In this document: piece by piece, positions 33,984 through 42,914 of the stretch
Layout: the number at the start of each line of letters is the position of its first letter
How positions within the stretch are numbered: the first letter of the stretch is position 1
Origin: Pseudoduganella ginsengisoli
Lineage (GTDB): Bacteria; Pseudomonadota; Gammaproteobacteria; Burkholderiales; Burkholderiaceae_D
Length of the DNA stretch: 64,000 bases
Direction: 5' to 3'
Assembly: GCF_009720865.1 (NCBI RefSeq)
Contig: NZ_WNLA01000002.1
Span: 248,001 to 312,000, forward strand
Notes under the pieces: model-generated
What the model was told of the DNA's origin: nothing
Seen by the model: the letters and a program-made list of their open reading frames with translations, nothing else
The model's database searches: none
Made by a program: the position numbers and the translations under genes

Positions 33984-34919
33984 ATGTCTACCGATCCCCA
34001 AGTGCAGGCAATACTGGCCATGTATGCCAGCCTGCCCCAGCCTGACTATGCAGCCTTGCGCGGCGCAGATTACCGCGCAGGTGTCGCGCAAATGCAACCG
34101 GTTCCACTGAATGAACACGTGGCCCGCGTGGCGGAATGTTCGCTGCCAGGGCCCGCGGGTCCCATAAACGCGCGCCTGTACCACCCGCAGCCTGGCGTTA
34201 CGCTGCCATGCATCGTGTTTTTCCACGGCGGCGGCTGGGTCGCGTGCAGTGTGGATTCGCATGACAATATTTGCCGGCGCCTTGCCCGGCTGTCGGGGTG
34301 CGCAGTGCTGTCGGTGGATTACCGGCTGGCGCCGGAAGCCGTGTTCCCTGCGGCGCTGGATGACGCCTGCGCCGCACTGCGCTGGGTGGCTGTACAAGGC
34401 GCGTCGTTTGGCATCGATGCTACGCGGCTGGCCGTGGCGGGCGACAGCGCGGGCGGTAACCTGGCGGCAGCCTGCGCGCAGCAGGCGCTGGATCCCGCGC
34501 TGGAATTGCCTGCGATTGCGCACCAACTGCTGTTTTATCCGGTGCTCGATAGCGGTTGCGGCACGCCGTCTTACAATGCGTATGCAGACGGGTATTTGCT
34601 GACGGCCGGCTTGATGAAGTGGTTTTGGAAACAGTACGCGCCATCGGTGGAGGCCCGTGCGGATGCCCGCGCCGCTCCGGGCCTGGCATCGTCAGTGGCC
34701 GGCTTGCCCGCCGCTACCGTGCTGCTGGCGCAATGCGATCCTTTGCATGACGAAGGCTGGCAATATGCGGAACGCTTGCGGGCAGCCGGTGTGCCGGTCA
34801 CGCTGCGCAGCTGGGAAGGCTTGTTCCACGGCTTTGCCAGCATGGTGGGCGTGCTAGCCGCTGCGGATGAAGCGGTGGCAGTGGGGGCGGCGGAGGTCAA
34901 GAAGGCGCTGCTGGGCTGA
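33984..34919 (+). CDS. HSL-family alpha/beta hydrolase, probable steroid esterase/lactonase
   Basis: The 311-residue hydrolase belongs to the hormone-sensitive lipase family, with oxyanion motif HGGGW (His81), nucleophile motif GDSAGG (Ser155), CDPLHDEG for the Asp and LFHGFASM for the His. It is cytoplasmic, with no signal. It lies under the shared dyad C opposite kshA. It could hydrolyse the ester or lactone made by the Baeyer-Villiger enzyme, or steroid esters taken up from outside; sequence does not decide. Confidence 0.82.
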   Translation: MSTDPQVQAILAMYASLPQPDYAALRGADYRAGVAQMQPVPLNEHVARVAECSLPGPAGPINARLYHPQPGVTLPCIVFFHGGGWVACSVDSHDNICRRLARLSGCAVLSVDYRLAPEAVFPAALDDACAALRWVAVQGASFGIDATRLAVAGDSAGGNLAAACAQQALDPALELPAIAHQLLFYPVLDSGCGTPSYNAYADGYLLTAGLMKWFWKQYAPSVEARADARAAPGLASSVAGLPAATVLLAQCDPLHDEGWQYAERLRAAGVPVTLRSWEGLFHGFASMVGVLAAADEAVAVGAAEVKKALLG

Positions 34920-34983
34920 AGCCCATCCATCCGCAACGCCTATGAGCGGAGGGCACGGCCTTCCGCATTCCCAGCCAAAGGGC

Positions 34984-35008
34984 GCGAGGGGGCTATCCCT
35001 CGCCTTTT
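34984..35008 (+). terminator. intrinsic terminator after the esterase gene
   Basis: GCGAGGG (34984-34990), the loop GGCTAT and CCCTCGC (34997-35003), then CTTTT, form a 7-bp GC stem with a short T-run 65 bp after the stop. The rest of the gap to 35202 shows no gene, promoter or repeat I can support. Confidence 0.65.
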
Positions 35009-35202
35009 CGGGTTTTACTAAATCGTACGATCGCGCCCCCTGCCAATCCACCGGCAACCGAAAACCCGCCATCTTCCAAAGCAAATACGCCCCGAGCCAG
35101 CTGGAAAGGCAGCAAATCCGGCAAAACTGCCAGAAGGAAGCGGCGCCAGCCAGTGCAAACAGCAACGCTGGCGCCGATGGGGAAGACATTCCCCTGCGGG
35201 CG

Positions 35203-38200
35203 TTACGGCGCTTCAGCCATATCTGCAAGCTGCGCTGCAACCTGCGCCACACCAGCCACATGGTCCGCCGCCAGCATGCCAAACACCATTGCCGGGCCGA
35301 TCGTAGAACCCGCGCCCGGATAAGTCGTGCCCATCACGGCCGCGCTGCAGTTGCCAATTGCATACAGGCCCGGAATCGCCGTACCATCCTGCCCCAGCAC
35401 GCGGGCGTGGATATCCGTCACCATGCCGCCCTTGGTGCCGATATCGCCCGGCACCAGCCTGATCGCGTAGAACGGCCCCTGCACCAGCGGCGCCAGGCAT
35501 GGATTCGGCTTGACGCTGATATCACCGTAATACGTATCGAACGCATTGTCGCCCTTGCCGAATTCTTCATCGGCGCCATTGGCCGCATAGCGGTTCATGT
35601 TGTCCACGCTGGCCTGCAGCCCGGCCGCATCGACGCCGATTTGCTGCGCCAATGCTTGCAAGGTATCCGCCTTGTGCAGCACTTGCTTCAAAGCGGGCGG
35701 CAGGCGGTTGTCCGGCATCACAGATCCCGGCAGCACAGGACCGCACGGATACTGCTTGCGGAACCGTGCATCAAATACGATCCATGCAGGCACCGCCGAA
35801 GCATGGCCCTGCTCTGCCCGCGCATACATGGTTTGCACCAGTTCCGAATATGCGAGGTTTTCATTGGCAAAGCGCTTGCCTGCCGCATCGACGATCACGC
35901 ACCCCGGCAGCGAGCGCTCAACGAATAGCGGGTGCGTATGCGGCATGCCCGGCACCTCGATGGCGGGAACGCCCCACATATAGCCCATCAAATCCAGCTT
36001 CGCGCCCACGGCCTGGCTGGCGCGTATCGCGTCGCCCGTGTTGGCATGGGGCGGCGTCACGCTCCACTCGGCGCGCGTCGGCTGCGGCAGGTATTGTTCA
36101 CGCATGCGCTGGTTCCATTCAAAGCCGCCCGCCGCCAGGATCACGCCACGGCGCGCCCTGATTTTCAACGGTTTGCCTTCCCGCTGCACGACGACGCCCG
36201 CCACCTTGCCGTCCTCGTAAACCAGGCTGGTCAACGGCGTATCAAGCCACAGCGGCACGCCACGGTCGCGCAGCGATGCGCGCAGGCCAGCCACCAGCGC
36301 GGCGCCCAAGGTCAAACGGCGGTCGGCCGGGTGGCGCATCCGCCACGGCAAGTCGAACGCGTAGCGCAGCACGATTGTCAGCAATTTGCCTATCCAGCCC
36401 GGATGCTTGCCCAGGATCAGGCGCGCTTCCGTCTGCGTCATCGACAGGCGGCCGCCAATCAGCGTCGCACCCAGCGGGGGGCGCTGCAGCAGGAAATCTT
36501 CACCCAGCTGCGCCGCATCGAACGGCGCCGGGTCGAGCGAGCGGAAGCCTGGTTTCGCGCAAGGCTTGTGCTGGAAATAATCCGCGTAATGGGGCAATGC
36601 CGTGAAGCGTACCCGCGTGCGCTCATGCAGGTAGCGCACCAGGCGCGGGCCGGCATGCAGGTAAGCTTTGACCCGTGATTCGTTAAAATGCGGCGCCACG
36701 CACGCATGCACGTAGGTCAACGCTTCTTCGAAACTGTCGTTGGCGCCGGCCTGTTCGCCCAGGTGGTTATTGGGTATCCAGATACCGCCGCCGGATATCG
36801 CCGTGGTGCCGCCATATTGCGAGCATTTTTCCACCACCAGCACGGACAAGCCGTTATCCGCCGCACGGATCGCCGCCAGCATCGCGCCGCCGCCAGAACC
36901 CACAACTATGACGTCCGGCTCATGCCCTGCAGCGGCACGCTCGCCAGGCGGCGCCGGCACGCGGTGCTGCGACAGCAGGCCCGCCGCCAGCGCAGGCAAC
37001 AGGAAAATCGACCCCAGCACATTCACGAGGAACATGAACGCCAGCAGCACGCCCATATCAGCCTGGAATTTCAGCGCAGAGAACGTCCACGTGGCCACGC
37101 CAAGCGACATGGTGACAGCCGTGAACACGGCCGCTGTACCGCGCTGGCGCATCGCTTCATAAAACGCCGTACGGAAGTCTTGCCGTTCCACCTGCATCTG
37201 GTGCGCAATGCGCTCATACAGATAAATGCCATAGTCAACGCCGACGCCGACACCCAGCGCCACCACCGGCAACGTCGACACTTTCAAGCCGATGCCCAGC
37301 AGCGGCATCAGCGCATTACACAGCACGGACACCAGCGCCAGCGGCACGATGATGCACAACACGGCTTGCCAGGAACGGAACGTCAACAGGCACAACACGG
37401 TAATCGCGCCAAAAATCGCCAGCAGCATGCCCACTTCCGCCTGTTCCACGGCTTCATTGGTGGCGGCCATCACCCCAACGTCACCGCTGGCCAGGCGCAA
37501 TTGCACGGGTTGCGCGCCACCGGAAGCAATAAATGCTTTCACTTCCGACACCACGTGCGCAATGGTCGCGCCTTCATGGTTGTCCGTGTAAATCAGTACC
37601 TGGATCGCCTTGCAGTTTTCCGTGTTCATGCCGTCGTCCGGATTGAAACTGCGTGCGCCCTGCTGCAAGCCGGCGCTGGTGCGCGGCAACGCTTGCCAGC
37701 GCGGGCTGCCTTCGTTGTAAGCGCCTATTGTCACCTTTGCCAGCGACGGCACGCTGACCACGGACCGCACACCGGCCACGCCGCGCATGTAAATTTCAAA
37801 GCGCTCGATGGCGCTCATGACGGGATATCGCAGGCAGGCGTCCGCCGTTTGCGTATCCCCGCCGGCAACGGCAATCACGGACAGCACGTCGGAACCGACG
37901 TTGTACTGGCTGCCGATGGCCGCATGGTCACGGTTGTAGCGGGAATCCGCACGCAATTCCGGCGCGCCGGAACCGATGTCGCCGATGTGCAGGCTGCGCG
38001 CGCCGTAAGCGCCTGCGCCCAGCAGCACGGCGCATGCCGCCATCACCCATGGCGCCACGCGGGGCGATGCCGCGGCGGACATGGTCCACCAGAACGCACT
38101 GCGGCCGGCGCGCTGGTCCGGCGCGGGACCGGCGGCGCGCTCGCTCGTGTACGACAGCAGTACCGGCAAGAACATCTTGTTCGTCAATATCATCAGCAGC

Positions 38201-39306
38201 ACGCCGATGCATGCCGTCACGCCCAGTTCGCGCACGATGGCGATGTCAATCGACATGATGACAAGGAAGCCCAGCGCATTGGTCAGCAACGCCAGCGTGC
38301 CCGGTACGAACAGCGCGCTGAACGCATCGGCGGCTGCCTGGCGGCGGCCGGCGCCGCCGTGCACTGCCTGGCGCCACGCATTCGTCATTTGCACGGCATG
38401 CGACACGCCGATGGAGAAAATCAGGAATGGTACGAGGATGGACATCGGGTCTATGCCAAAGCCTATCAGCGGCAAGATGCCCAACAGCCAGATCACCGGC
38501 ATCAGCGCCACGGCCAGCGCCAGCGCGCTCATGCGCAGCGAGCGTGTATAGGCCAGCAGCAGCAACGCCGTCACGGCAAACGCCACGGCAAAGAAACCCA
38601 GCACGCCGTTGATCCCTTCCATCACGTCGCCAATGACTTTGGAAAAGCCGGTGATATTCACGTCGATATTGCGGGCCGCGTATTTGGCGCGCAATTGCTC
38701 CAGGCGGCGCGCCACGTCCACGTAATCGAGTTTCTTGCCGGTAGCGGGATCCGTTTCCAGCAACTCCGCCTGCACCATGGCAGACTTCAAATCATTCGAT
38801 ACCAGCTGCCCGATCTGGCCGGAGCGCGCCACGTTGGTGCGCACCAGCGCCAGTTCATCCGGCAAACCCGAAAAGCGGGCCGGCACCACGACGTCGCCAT
38901 AAAAGCCCGCTTCCGTGACTTCCGTATAGCGGGTGTTGGGTGTGAACAGCGACGCCACGCGGCTGCGCACGACACCCGGCACGAAGAATACGTCATCCGT
39001 GGCTTCACGCAGCGCGGCAAGGAATTGCGCGTTATAGATATCGCCTTCGCCCCGCCAGCGCAGGCTGACCTGGATGCGGTTGGCGCCGGCAAACTGGCGC
39101 GCAAATTCCGTATAAGTCTGCATGTACGGGTGCTGCAGCGGGACAGTCTTGGCAAAGCCGGGATCGAGCCGCACACGGGTGGCGGAAAAGCCCAGGGCCA
39201 CGGTGGCCAGCAAGAACAGGCACAGCAGGATAAAACGGTGACGCAGCAACGCCGTGCTGCAGGCGCGGATCAAGGCGCCCAGGCGGGAAGATGAGGACTG
39301 GCTCAT
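35203..39306 (-). CDS. RND/MMPL transporter fused to Delta1-3-ketosteroid dehydrogenase
   Basis: This is one continuous 1367-residue frame. Residues 1-790 are a complete RND/MMPL permease: helix 1 (HRFILLCLFLLATVALGF), a large periplasmic loop, a helix bundle around 220-400, a second helix and loop near 430, and a second bundle near 640-790 containing ALGVGVGVDYGIYLYERI. Residue 798 begins a flavoprotein domain (DVIVVGSGGGAMLAAIRAADNG, FAD-binding). HYADYF, a DRRLTLGAALVAGL segment and YPGAGSTIGP follow; Tyr1329 and Gly1333 match the Tyr487/Gly491 pair of Rhodococcus KstD. The flavoprotein part resembles Comamonas TesH. It has no stop, frameshift or ribosome site at the junction. Known KstDs are separate proteins of about 510-570 residues. 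It is cotranscribed with a YCF48-like gene. Confidence 0.88.
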   Translation of the reverse strand: MSQSSSSRLGALIRACSTALLRHRFILLCLFLLATVALGFSATRVRLDPGFAKTVPLQHPYMQTYTEFARQFAGANRIQVSLRWRGEGDIYNAQFLAALREATDDVFFVPGVVRSRVASLFTPNTRYTEVTEAGFYGDVVVPARFSGLPDELALVRTNVARSGQIGQLVSNDLKSAMVQAELLETDPATGKKLDYVDVARRLEQLRAKYAARNIDVNITGFSKVIGDVMEGINGVLGFFAVAFAVTALLLLAYTRSLRMSALALAVALMPVIWLLGILPLIGFGIDPMSILVPFLIFSIGVSHAVQMTNAWRQAVHGGAGRRQAAADAFSALFVPGTLALLTNALGFLVIMSIDIAIVRELGVTACIGVLLMILTNKMFLPVLLSYTSERAAGPAPDQRAGRSAFWWTMSAAASPRVAPWVMAACAVLLGAGAYGARSLHIGDIGSGAPELRADSRYNRDHAAIGSQYNVGSDVLSVIAVAGGDTQTADACLRYPVMSAIERFEIYMRGVAGVRSVVSVPSLAKVTIGAYNEGSPRWQALPRTSAGLQQGARSFNPDDGMNTENCKAIQVLIYTDNHEGATIAHVVSEVKAFIASGGAQPVQLRLASGDVGVMAATNEAVEQAEVGMLLAIFGAITVLCLLTFRSWQAVLCIIVPLALVSVLCNALMPLLGIGLKVSTLPVVALGVGVGVDYGIYLYERIAHQMQVERQDFRTAFYEAMRQRGTAAVFTAVTMSLGVATWTFSALKFQADMGVLLAFMFLVNVLGSIFLLPALAAGLLSQHRVPAPPGERAAAGHEPDVIVVGSGGGAMLAAIRAADNGLSVLVVEKCSQYGGTTAISGGGIWIPNNHLGEQAGANDSFEEALTYVHACVAPHFNESRVKAYLHAGPRLVRYLHERTRVRFTALPHYADYFQHKPCAKPGFRSLDPAPFDAAQLGEDFLLQRPPLGATLIGGRLSMTQTEARLILGKHPGWIGKLLTIVLRYAFDLPWRMRHPADRRLTLGAALVAGLRASLRDRGVPLWLDTPLTSLVYEDGKVAGVVVQREGKPLKIRARRGVILAAGGFEWNQRMREQYLPQPTRAEWSVTPPHANTGDAIRASQAVGAKLDLMGYMWGVPAIEVPGMPHTHPLFVERSLPGCVIVDAAGKRFANENLAYSELVQTMYARAEQGHASAVPAWIVFDARFRKQYPCGPVLPGSVMPDNRLPPALKQVLHKADTLQALAQQIGVDAAGLQASVDNMNRYAANGADEEFGKGDNAFDTYYGDISVKPNPCLAPLVQGPFYAIRLVPGDIGTKGGMVTDIHARVLGQDGTAIPGLYAIGNCSAAVMGTTYPGAGSTIGPAMVFGMLAADHVAGVAQVAAQLADMAEAP

Positions 39307-39338
39307 GGTGTCTCTCGCAAAAAATGGTTCAAATCGCG

Positions 39339-40298
39339 TTACAGCGCTTCGCGCGTAATACCCGCTTCGCCGGCCAGCAGCACGTGGCCATCGCCTGCTT
39401 CCGCCACAGCAGCAAGGCTGGCGCGTCCGCCAACCCGGTGGATGCGGAAGGTTTTTCCGCCATCGGCGGACAGCACGACCGCACCGCCCTGCCCGGCCAG
39501 CACCACGCGGCCATCGTTCAGTTGCGCGCCGCCGAAATAGGATGTCGGCAAGCCTGTGTCCACGGCTTCCCACGTCGTGCCGAAATCTGCACTGCGGAAC
39601 ACGTGGCCGCGCATGCCGAAGACCAGCCACGCGCCGTCTTTCAATGCGAGCCCGCCAAACAGCGAACCTTTATAGGGCAAGGCCAGTTGTTCCCACGTCG
39701 CGCCGCCGTCATTGGACCGGTGCAGCATGCCTGCTTCACCTGCCAGCAGCATGGCGTTTCCAGCGCTGCGCACCAGCGCATTCGCATGGCCGTCGCCGAT
39801 GGCAGGTGGCGTGGCGGCCGGCTGCCACTGGCTGCCGCCATCTTTCGATATGAGAAAGCGCCCAAAACTGCCGACGGCCAGCGCGCTGCCATCGCTGCGC
39901 AGCGCCACGTCCAGCAGCGGGTCCGTATGTTCCGTGTCGAAACGCAGCTGTTGCCAGTGTTCGCCGCCGTCGTCCGTGCCCAGCACAACGCCGTCGTGGC
40001 CCACCGCCAGGCCATGGCGGGCATCGCTGAACGCCACTTGCGTCAGCGTGGAACCGGGCTGCCTGTCCACCACGGCATCGCGCCACTGGCGGCCGCCGTC
40101 ATCGGAATACAGGATATGGCCCGCCTCGCCCACTGCCACGACGCGCTGGCCCGCATGCGCCAGCGCATTCACGTGCAAACGGTCGGCCCGCACGGCGGTA
40201 GCGGCAAAGACGGGATGGGGACGCATGGCGAACGCGTAGACCGCGCCCGCCGCGACGGCGATGGCCAGCGCCAGGCTGGCGCGACGCAGAGAATTCAT
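39339..40298 (-). CDS. YCF48/Hcf136-like exported beta-propeller protein
   Basis: The 319-residue protein has an N-terminal signal or anchor (LALAIAVAAGAVYAFAM) and six to seven BNR-like repeats of the form SxDGGxxW: YSDDGGRQWRDA, GTDDGGEHWQQL, SKDGGSQWQPA and HRSNDGGATWEQL. It is therefore a periplasmic beta-propeller. YCF48-like proteins often sit beside MMPL-type RND permeases and DUF1302/DUF1329 proteins in proteobacteria; a periplasmic accessory role for the fused transporter is inferred. It is the first gene after dyad D. Confidence 0.82.
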   Translation of the reverse strand: MNSLRRASLALAIAVAAGAVYAFAMRPHPVFAATAVRADRLHVNALAHAGQRVVAVGEAGHILYSDDGGRQWRDAVVDRQPGSTLTQVAFSDARHGLAVGHDGVVLGTDDGGEHWQQLRFDTEHTDPLLDVALRSDGSALAVGSFGRFLISKDGGSQWQPAATPPAIGDGHANALVRSAGNAMLLAGEAGMLHRSNDGGATWEQLALPYKGSLFGGLALKDGAWLVFGMRGHVFRSADFGTTWEAVDTGLPTSYFGGAQLNDGRVVLAGQGGAVVLSADGGKTFRIHRVGGRASLAAVAEAGDGHVLLAGEAGITREAL

Positions 40299-40367
40299 GA
40301 TAGTTGTCTCCTGGGCAGCTCTGCGGCTGCGTTTTTCATATGCTTAGTACACTGCGATTCGGCCCTC

Positions 40368-40391
40368 GCAACATCGTCACTTTGGACTATG
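40368..40391 (-). promoter_or_regulatory. steroid-cluster dyad D upstream of the YCF48/RND-KstD unit
   Basis: On the minus strand it reads CATAGTC-CAAAGT-GACGATGTTGC, a full match to TAGTC-N6-GACGATG. It overlaps the last codons of the thiolase gene by 5 bp and lies 74 bp before the gene starting at 40298. The overlap means the operator is embedded at the tail of the preceding 14.5-kb operon. Confidence 0.7.
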
Positions 40392-41598
40392 GCGACAACA
40401 CTTCGAACAGTGCGGCCGCCCCCATGCCGCCGCCGATGCACATGGTGACCACCACATGCCGGACGCCCCGGCGCCGCCCTTCCAGCAGTGCATGCCCGGC
40501 CAGCCGCGAGCCGGACATGCCAAATGGATGCCCCATCGCAATCGCCCCGCCATTGACGTTCAACCGGTCGCCAGGTATGCCCAGCTGGTCGCGGCAATAC
40601 AACACCTGGCTGGCAAACGCTTCGTTCAATTCCCACAAGCCGATATCCGCCACTGTCATGCCGTGCCGTTTTAACAACTTTGGAATCGCATAGACCGGCC
40701 CGATCCCCATCTCATCGGAAGCGCAACCCGCCACTGCCATGCCCCGATAAGCTCCCAGCGGCGCCAGGCCACGGGCGCGCGCCAGCGCGGCGCTGGTCAG
40801 TACACAGGCCGACGCGCCGTCCGCCAGCTGCGACGCATTGCCCGCCGTGACGAATTCCCCCTGCTGTACCCACTGCCCGCCGTGCCACACGGGCTTTAAT
40901 GCAGCCAGCGATGCCGCATCCGTCGAACTGCGCGCGCATTCATCGCGCACCAGCGTCATGACTTCACTGCCATTCGGGTTGCCATCGCGGTCAAACAGCT
41001 GGTGCACGCTGGCCATCGGTACGATTTCCGCATCGAACAATCCCGCGCGCTGGGCGGCGGCCACGCGCTGCTGGCTCAGCAAAGCATAGTCATCTTGCGC
41101 GGCGCGGCTTATGCCATAGCGGCGCGCGACGATTTCCGCCGTCTCGATCATGGGGATGTAGGCTGCCGGATCATGGGCCAGCACAGCCTGCGCCTGGTTG
41201 CGGAACGTGTTTTTGTGCTTGTTTTGCGTCAGCGAGATGGATTCCACACCGCCTGCCACGGCGATGTCCATTTCGCCGCACATGATGGATTTCGCCGCAT
41301 ACGCAATTGCCATCAAGCCGGATGAACACATGCGGTCCAGCGCCATGCCGGGCACGCAGGCAGGCAAACCCGCTGCAATGGCGCTCAGGCGGCCGATGTT
41401 GTAGCCCTGCGTCCCCTGCTGCGCGGCGGCGCCCATCAGCACATCTTCCACTTCATGGGCTTCGATATCCGGCACTTTCGCCAGCGCCGACCGGATCACG
41501 TGGCCGCCCAGCGCGGGGGCTTCCGTATCGTTGAACGCGCCGCGGAATGCCTTGCCGATCGGCGTGCGGGCGGTGGAAACAATGACTGCTTCTTGCAT
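40387..41598 (-). CDS. acetyl-CoA acyltransferase (thiolase)
   Basis: The 403-residue thiolase has nucleophile Cys91 ([13 protein letters not shown]), His357 ([11 protein letters not shown]) and Cys387 ([12 protein letters not shown]), so it is catalytically complete. ATG 41598 ([22 protein letters not shown]) is the start; the frame runs further upstream without homology. It differs from FadA6 encoded at 46225 and is nearer the general FadA/FadA5 type. It may cleave a side-chain beta-keto acyl-CoA or the final C/D-ring product. It is last in the operon from hsaC. Confidence 0.87.
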   Translation of the reverse strand: MQEAVIVSTARTPIGKAFRGAFNDTEAPALGGHVIRSALAKVPDIEAHEVEDVLMGAAAQQGTQGYNIGRLSAIAAGLPACVPGMALDRMCSSGLMAIAYAAKSIMCGEMDIAVAGGVESISLTQNKHKNTFRNQAQAVLAHDPAAYIPMIETAEIVARRYGISRAAQDDYALLSQQRVAAAQRAGLFDAEIVPMASVHQLFDRDGNPNGSEVMTLVRDECARSSTDAASLAALKPVWHGGQWVQQGEFVTAGNASQLADGASACVLTSAALARARGLAPLGAYRGMAVAGCASDEMGIGPVYAIPKLLKRHGMTVADIGLWELNEAFASQVLYCRDQLGIPGDRLNVNGGAIAMGHPFGMSGSRLAGHALLEGRRRGVRHVVVTMCIGGGMGAAALFEVLSP

Positions 41599-41630
41599 CG
41601 TGAACTCCTTGTTCCAAAGATGAGGATGCC

Positions 41631-41654
41631 GGGCCTCAAGGCCCTGCACCCATG
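41631..41654. repeat. REP-like GGGCCTcaAGGCCC stem
   Basis: GGGCCT-CA-AGGCCC (41631-41644), followed by TGCACCCATG, lies in the 59-bp gap between the MaoC-like gene and the thiolase. It is the same element type as at 25361-25390, both within long operons. Confidence 0.5.
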
Positions 41655-41657
41655 AAC

Positions 41658-42116
41658 TTAAAAGTAATAGCGGCTGATCGCATCCGCGACACAGGCTGGC
41701 TTGGGCTGGCCTTCGATTTCCACCGTCACGCGGACCGTGGCTTGCACGCCGTTGCCGGTCAGCGCTTCCGCATGCACCAGTTGGCATACGCCCCGCACCC
41801 GGCTGCCCACCCGCAGCGGTGCAGGGAACCGCACGCGCTCGCAGCCATAATTGACGCCCATCGTCATGCCCTCGACTGTCAGCACTTGCGGCAAAAACAG
41901 GTTCACCAGCGACAGCGTCAAATAGCCGTGCGCGACGCACGCGCCAAACGGACCGTCCGCCGCCCGCACGGGGTCGACGTGGATCCACTGGTGGTCGCCC
42001 GTCGCTTCCGCAAACAAGTCAATGCGGCGCTGGTCCACCGTCAGCCACGGGCTGGCGCCCAGTTCCTTTCCCACACCGGACAGGAATTCGCCGCTGCTGC
42101 ATAAAATTGTGCTCAT
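41658..42116 (-). CDS. MaoC-like enoyl-CoA hydratase
   Basis: The 152-residue hotdog-fold MaoC protein has catalytic motif [15 protein letters not shown] (Asp41, His46) and [15 protein letters not shown]. The single-domain length equals R-specific hydratases. It lies between ipdF and the thiolase in the ring C/D operon, so it probably hydrates a CoA-activated enoyl intermediate. Which one is not clear. Confidence 0.82.
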   Translation of the reverse strand: MSTILCSSGEFLSGVGKELGASPWLTVDQRRIDLFAEATGDHQWIHVDPVRAADGPFGACVAHGYLTLSLVNLFLPQVLTVEGMTMGVNYGCERVRFPAPLRVGSRVRGVCQLVHAEALTGNGVQATVRVTVEIEGQPKPACVADAISRYYF

Positions 42117-42125
42117 GCCGCGCTC

Positions 42126-42914
42126 CTAAGCATGCTGGCTGCTGACCGGCACTACTTCGCCCACCATGTACGATGCATAATCGCTGGCCAGGAACATCAT
42201 GACGTTGGCCACTTCCCACACTTCCGCCGCGCGGCCAAACGCTTCGCGCGACGCCAGGTGGTCCAGCAAATCCTGGGGCGCGGCCTTGCGCAGGAAATCG
42301 TGCAGCGCAATGCTGGGCGCCACGGCATTGATGCGCACACCGTACTCCGCCGCTTCCAGCGCGCTGCAGCGCGTCAGCGCCATGACGCCAGCCTTGGCAG
42401 CCGCGTAATGCGCCTGTTCCTTCTGCGCGCGCCAGCCCAGCACGGAGGCGTTATTGACGATGACGCCTTTGCCGCGCCGCTGCATGGCAGGCAGCATGGC
42501 GCGCGTCATGCGGAACGTCCCCGTCAAAGTGATGTCCAGCACGCGGCTCCATTCCGCATCTGTCATGTCCACCACGCGGCGGCTGCCGCCCAGGCCCGCG
42601 TTATTGATCAGTACATCGGCGCCATTCAAGCGCTCTTCCGCCTTCGCAATCAGTGCCTGCACCTGCTCTTCCTGCGTGACGTCGCATAGCTGGCCATAGA
42701 CTTCCTGCAGGCCCGTTTGTTCACGCAATTGCGCAACGGCGGTTTCCAGCCGCTGCGGGTGGATATCGGAAATCATCAGCGCGCGGCAGCCCTCTTCCGC
42801 AGCGCGGCGGGCAGCGGCAAAACCGATACCGCCGCCGGCCGCTGCCGTGATCAATACGGATTGACCGGCCAGCAGGCCGTGGCCCTGGACATATTCCGGG
42901 ATTGCAGGTTTCAT
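42126..42914 (-). CDS. ipdF: IpdF-type SDR (5-hydroxy HIP-CoA oxidoreductase)
   Basis: The 262-residue SDR strongly resembles mycobacterial IpdF (Rv3559c): GHGLLAGQSVLITAAAGGGIG with its unusual AAAGGGIG cofactor motif, INNAGLGG, VIVNNASVLGWRAQKEQAHY, YAAAKAGVMALTRCSALEAAEYGVRINAV, and AFGRAAEVWEVA near the C terminus. IpdF oxidises the 5-hydroxyl of the HIP-CoA derivative during ring C/D degradation. It overlaps the FadE fusion gene by 4 bp (ATGA). Confidence 0.9.
   Translation of the reverse strand: MKPAIPEYVQGHGLLAGQSVLITAAAGGGIGFAAARRAAEEGCRALMISDIHPQRLETAVAQLREQTGLQEVYGQLCDVTQEEQVQALIAKAEERLNGADVLINNAGLGGSRRVVDMTDAEWSRVLDITLTGTFRMTRAMLPAMQRRGKGVIVNNASVLGWRAQKEQAHYAAAKAGVMALTRCSALEAAEYGVRINAVAPSIALHDFLRKAAPQDLLDHLASREAFGRAAEVWEVANVMMFLASDYASYMVGEVVPVSSQHA

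Noticed and set aside
35009..35202. Remnant coding sequence between the esterase and the RND-KstD gene
   Set aside because: Open frames exist on both strands, but none has a ribosome site, a recognisable domain or balanced composition.
36900..36990. Separate start for the KstD domain
   Set aside because: There is no ATG near the junction. A GTG in the linker has no Shine-Dalgarno and lies within continuous coding sequence, so a fusion is the simpler reading.
36688..39294. 868-codon open frame opposite the RND-KstD gene
   Set aside because: It is antisense to a strongly supported gene, rich in His/Arg/Gln with no recognisable domain, as expected from the complementary strand of GC-rich codons.
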